From Gp6-AA40 sp035263125 (GTDB lineage Bacteria; Acidobacteriota; Vicinamibacteria; Vicinamibacterales; UBA2999), in contig DATFRP010000203.1 of the NCBI GenBank assembly GCA_035263125.1, positions 1 to 64,000 of the forward strand: a stretch of DNA of 64,000 nucleotides. Direction: 5' to 3'. Within the stretch, counting starts at the first letter, position 1, and every line of letters begins with the position of its first letter. Shown here piece after piece: positions 61,742 to 64,000 of this stretch. The notes beneath the pieces were generated by a model. It saw only the letters and a list, made by a program, of their open reading frames with translations. It was not told the DNA's origin and did no database searches. A program made the translations under genes and the position numbers.

Positions 61742-61861
61742 GAGAGGGCAAGACGAGCATTCGCACGCACACCGGCATCACCCGACGTGCACACAAAACG
61801 TTGACTATACCACACGGTTTGCGGCTGAACGGGGACCGCACGTTCAGCGGGAACGGCCCTT

Positions 61862-62254
61862 TCAGGGGCGAAGCATGAACGCGAGCAAACCGGCCATCGC
61901 AGCCACCTGACCGACCCAGAACAGAAACGACCACTTCAGCAGCTCGACGCGCGTTCCGGCGATTTCGCGCGTGCAGTCCTGGCGCACGGCCGAGATCTCT
62001 CGCGTGAAATCCTGACGCAGAACGGATATCTCACGCGTGAAGTCGATTCGGAAGAGCGACAGCTCATTCGTCAACCGACGCTCGAAACGGTCGACCGCCA
62101 TCGTCAGCACATCATCCGTCCATTCTTCTCGAGCGGACTCGAACAGGGTGACGAGCCCCTCCGCCCCGTCATCGCCGAGACGCTCCCGCAACGCCTCTGG
62201 CATGCGCGCGATCGCCATGACAGACCTGTCCTTCGCACCCAGCCGCTCCGTCAC
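61862..62254 (-). CDS. Coiled-coil protein with C-terminal membrane span
   Basis: 130 residues. An 11-residue ladder repeats in the middle (RIDFTREISVL, RQDFTREISAV, RQDCTREIAGT), a long amphipathic helix. The end is a membrane span (LLKWSFLFWVGQVAAMAGLL). The layout matches DUF1640-like or 'LA_3696' small coiled-coil proteins of many bacteria. Function unknown; the helix ladder probably forms oligomers at the membrane. Ends about 120 bases from the tRNA. Confidence 0.7.
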   Translation of the reverse strand: MTERLGAKDRSVMAIARMPEALRERLGDDGAEGLVTLFESAREEWTDDVLTMAVDRFERRLTNELSLFRIDFTREISVLRQDFTREISAVRQDCTREIAGTRVELLKWSFLFWVGQVAAMAGLLAFMLRP

Positions 62255-62291
62255 GACGACGATGCCATCGTCTCCCCAGCGCCGTCAAGAG

Positions 62292-62537
62292 TCAGGGGCG
62301 TCGCGGCTGTTCGAGTTCAGGCAAATTGCCGTCGGCTGTCTCCGGGTCGCGTTCCTCGGCCTTCTCTTCGACGATGATCTCGATCGCGTTACGTTTGTCC
62401 TCATTCAGCAGGTCGTAGATTGCACCGGCGGCTCCTGGCCCGTGCGTGAAGATGCGGCCGCGGCGCCGGCGGGCTTTTACGATCGCCACAACGAACAGGA
62501 TCATCGCGATCACACCGACGACCTGCGTCAGTTCCAT
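62292..62537 (-). CDS. Small membrane protein, unknown
   Basis: 81 residues from ATG 62537. One membrane span at the N-terminus (LTQVVGVIAMILFVVAIVKA), an Arg-rich stop-transfer (RRRRGR), then a short acidic tail (IEIIVEEKAEERDPETADG). No known domain. It begins just 12 bases from the possible ATG of moaB on the opposite strand. Confidence 0.55.
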   Translation of the reverse strand: MELTQVVGVIAMILFVVAIVKARRRRGRIFTHGPGAAGAIYDLLNEDKRNAIEIIVEEKAEERDPETADGNLPELEQPRRP

Positions 62538-62600
62538 GGCTCCGCGATTATGCGCTCTTTCGACGAACTCCTGCCCCCGCCCCCTGACATAATTCACCTT

Positions 62601-63104
62601 GTGAGTGCTGGCGAACACAAAGCGCAGGCGCCCTCCGCTGTCGGCTGCTACGTCGTGACCGTCAGCGACACGCGCACACAGGACACCGATACGGGCGGCC
62701 GCGCCATCCGCGACCTGCTGGAACAGGCGGGACACGTCGTCACGGGACACACCATCGTTCGCGATGAGCCTTCACAGGTGGCCGCGCTCGTACGGGCGCG
62801 GCTCAGTGATCCCGCGACACAGGTGATCATCACGACTGGCGGCACGGGCATCAGCGCGCGCGATGCGACGTATGAAGCGGTCGCCGCCCTTTTCGACAAG
62901 CGGCTCGATGGCTTCGGTGAGATCTTCCGGATGCTCAGCTTTCACGACATCGGCTCGGCAGCGATGATGAGCCGGGCAACCGCCGGCACTGTCGGAGGCA
63001 CCGCGATCTTCGTGCTTCCGGGATCGCTCGCGGCGGTGCGCCTGGCCATGGAAAAGTTGATCCTCCCCGAGATCGGTCATGTAGTACAGCAATTGAGAAA
63101 ATGA
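62601..63104 (+). CDS. moaB: Molybdopterin adenylyltransferase-like protein (MoaB/MogA)
   Basis: 167 residues from GTG 62601; an in-frame ATG at 62550 would add 17 Pro-rich residues not seen in the family. Motifs: CYVVTVSDTRTQDTDTGG, IITTGGTGISARD (ATP/MPT binding), GFGEIFRMLSFHDIGSAAMM and TAIFVLPGSLAAVRLAMEKL. It activates molybdopterin by adenylylation before metal insertion. CATAAT (62588-62593) 7 bases before the GTG could be a -10 box for leaderless translation. The stop overlaps the moeA start (ATGA). Confidence 0.88.
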   Translation: MSAGEHKAQAPSAVGCYVVTVSDTRTQDTDTGGRAIRDLLEQAGHVVTGHTIVRDEPSQVAALVRARLSDPATQVIITTGGTGISARDATYEAVAALFDKRLDGFGEIFRMLSFHDIGSAAMMSRATAGTVGGTAIFVLPGSLAAVRLAMEKLILPEIGHVVQQLRK

Positions 63105-64000
63105 CCTCCATGAGACCCTTCAAAGACACGATCGCGCTCGAGGAGGCGCGCGCGATCATCGATCGCGCGATCGAGCCGATCACGCGGGTCGAGCGTGTGG
63201 CGTTGTCTTCGGCCATCGGCCGGGTGCTCGCCGAGACGATCACCTCGAGCGCCGACGTGCCGCCGTTCCCGCGGGCGGCAATGGACGGTTACGCGGTACG
63301 CGCTGAAGACACGGCTGGCGCAAGCCGCGTGAAACCGCGAACACTCACCTGTATCGAGAAGGTGTTCACGGGTCAGATCGCGGTGCACGCCGTCGGCCCG
63401 GGACAGTGCATCGAGATCGCCACCGGGGCACCAATGCCCACTGGTGCTGACGCGGTCGTGATGGTCGAGGACACCGTCAGCGATGCGACCAACGCTATTC
63501 GCATCGCCGCGCCGGTCACGCCGGCACAGAACATCGGACGGCAGGGCGCCGATATCCAGAAGGGCCAGACCGTGCTGAAGCCGGGGACGCCACTCAACGC
63601 GAGCCGGGTGGGCGCGCTCGCCGCGCTCGGTCTCACTGCCGTCGAGGTGTACGCCAAGCCGCGCGTCGCGATTCTGTCGACCGGCAACGAAATCATCGAG
63701 CCGGGACAGCCGCTCGGGCCTGGACAGATCTACGACATCAATCGCTTCACGGTGTCGGCGGTCGTCGTCGAGCACGGCGGCATCGCCGTGCCGTACAGAA
63801 CTGCGGTCGACACGATCGACGATCTGTCGCGTGCCGTGGAGGAATGCCTCGAGCAGGACGTGCTCGTGTTCTCGGGCGGGAGCTCAGTCGGAGAGCGCGA
63901 CCTGATCCTCGATGTCATCTCGGCAAAAGGTGAAGTGCTCTTTCACGGGGTGGCCGTGAAACCCGGGAAGCCGACGGCGCTCGGACGCATCCGCGGACAC
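63101..64000 (+). CDS. moeA: Molybdopterin molybdenumtransferase, 3' end outside the window
   Basis: 300 residues present of roughly 400. PPFPRAAMDGYAVRAEDTAG, IATGAPMPTGADAVVMVEDT, RVAILSTGNEIIEPGQPLGP and FSGGSSVGERDLI, with GVAVKPGKPTALG at the window end, are the MoeA pattern. It inserts molybdate into the adenylylated cofactor made by MoaB/MogA. ATG 63101 overlaps the upstream stop; ATG 63110 is a second candidate. Moco-enzyme targets are not in the window. Confidence 0.93.
   Translation, partial: MTSMRPFKDTIALEEARAIIDRAIEPITRVERVALSSAIGRVLAETITSSADVPPFPRAAMDGYAVRAEDTAGASRVKPRTLTCIEKVFTGQIAVHAVGPGQCIEIATGAPMPTGADAVVMVEDTVSDATNAIRIAAPVTPAQNIGRQGADIQKGQTVLKPGTPLNASRVGALAALGLTAVEVYAKPRVAILSTGNEIIEPGQPLGPGQIYDINRFTVSAVVVEHGGIAVPYRTAVDTIDDLSRAVEECLEQDVLVFSGGSSVGERDLILDVISAKGEVLFHGVAVKPGKPTALGRIRGH

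Noticed and set aside
61600..61862. Possible integrated element at the tRNA-Arg gene
   Set aside because: No integrase gene and no duplicated tRNA 3' end is visible in the window, so an island boundary is not claimed.

Overview
The window is high-GC bacterial chromosome carrying about 60 genes on both strands and no phage or insertion-sequence genes. Gene content points to an Acidobacteriota-type organism, most likely of the Vicinamibacteria kind. The evidence is a DUF1592/DUF1552 pair, several secreted 'DPDLQG' proteins with DUF6152 partners, Ser/Thr kinases fused to TPR or WD40-like propellers, many Tat-type or Sec-type secreted enzymes, and a dense scatter of short palindromic repeats. The taxon is inferred from gene content, not from a marker gene.

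Layout. 0.3-12.5 kb: a run of exported proteins (DUF1592/1588-type cytochrome, DUF1552, two-haem cytochromes, ankyrin protein, DUF6152, FG-GAP propeller, LVIVD propeller). They are separated by a family of very long hairpins built from ACGGAGG-like units, and four 5' coding ends contain palindromic repeats. 12.6-19.8 kb: a same-strand cluster around a copper-type P1B ATPase with a 'DPDLQG' protein, an aquaporin, a Cys/His-rich small protein, a His-rich outer-membrane barrel, cytochrome c and two small exported SH3/OB-like proteins. 19.8-23 kb: acyltransferase-like membrane protein, Uma2 nuclease, Cys/Met PLP enzyme. 23-35.6 kb: a signalling block with two Hanks-type kinases (one with TPRs, one with a propeller), a TPR/TonB-C protein, an RskA-like membrane protein, a pseudokinase with PEGA domain and a degenerate GGDEF protein. 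35.7-48.9 kb: secreted and metabolic enzymes (PQQ dehydrogenase, cupin, RidA, 'DPDLQG' pair, GH51 arabinofuranosidase, FAD monooxygenase, aldo-keto reductase, polysaccharide deacetylase, esterase, dienelactone hydrolase). 49-59.4 kb: ammonium transporter, subclass B3-like metallo-beta-lactamase, aldo-keto reductase, an RnfD-like/DUF2330 fusion, a hydrolase/LytTR chimera, barrel proteins, ThuA lipoprotein. 59.5-61.7 kb: a two-gene toxin-antitoxin-like locus behind three 18-bp direct repeats, next to tRNA-Arg(ACG). 61.8-64 kb: small membrane proteins, then moaB and moeA (cut by the window end).

The most unusual items are the ACGGAGG long-hairpin family, the PD-(D/E)XK plus winged-helix / nucleotidyltransferase pair with its iterons, the chimeric alpha/beta-hydrolase-LytTR gene, and the RnfD-DUF2330 fusion that keeps an internal ribosome binding site and signal peptide. 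All functions come from reading motifs by eye; no database search was possible.
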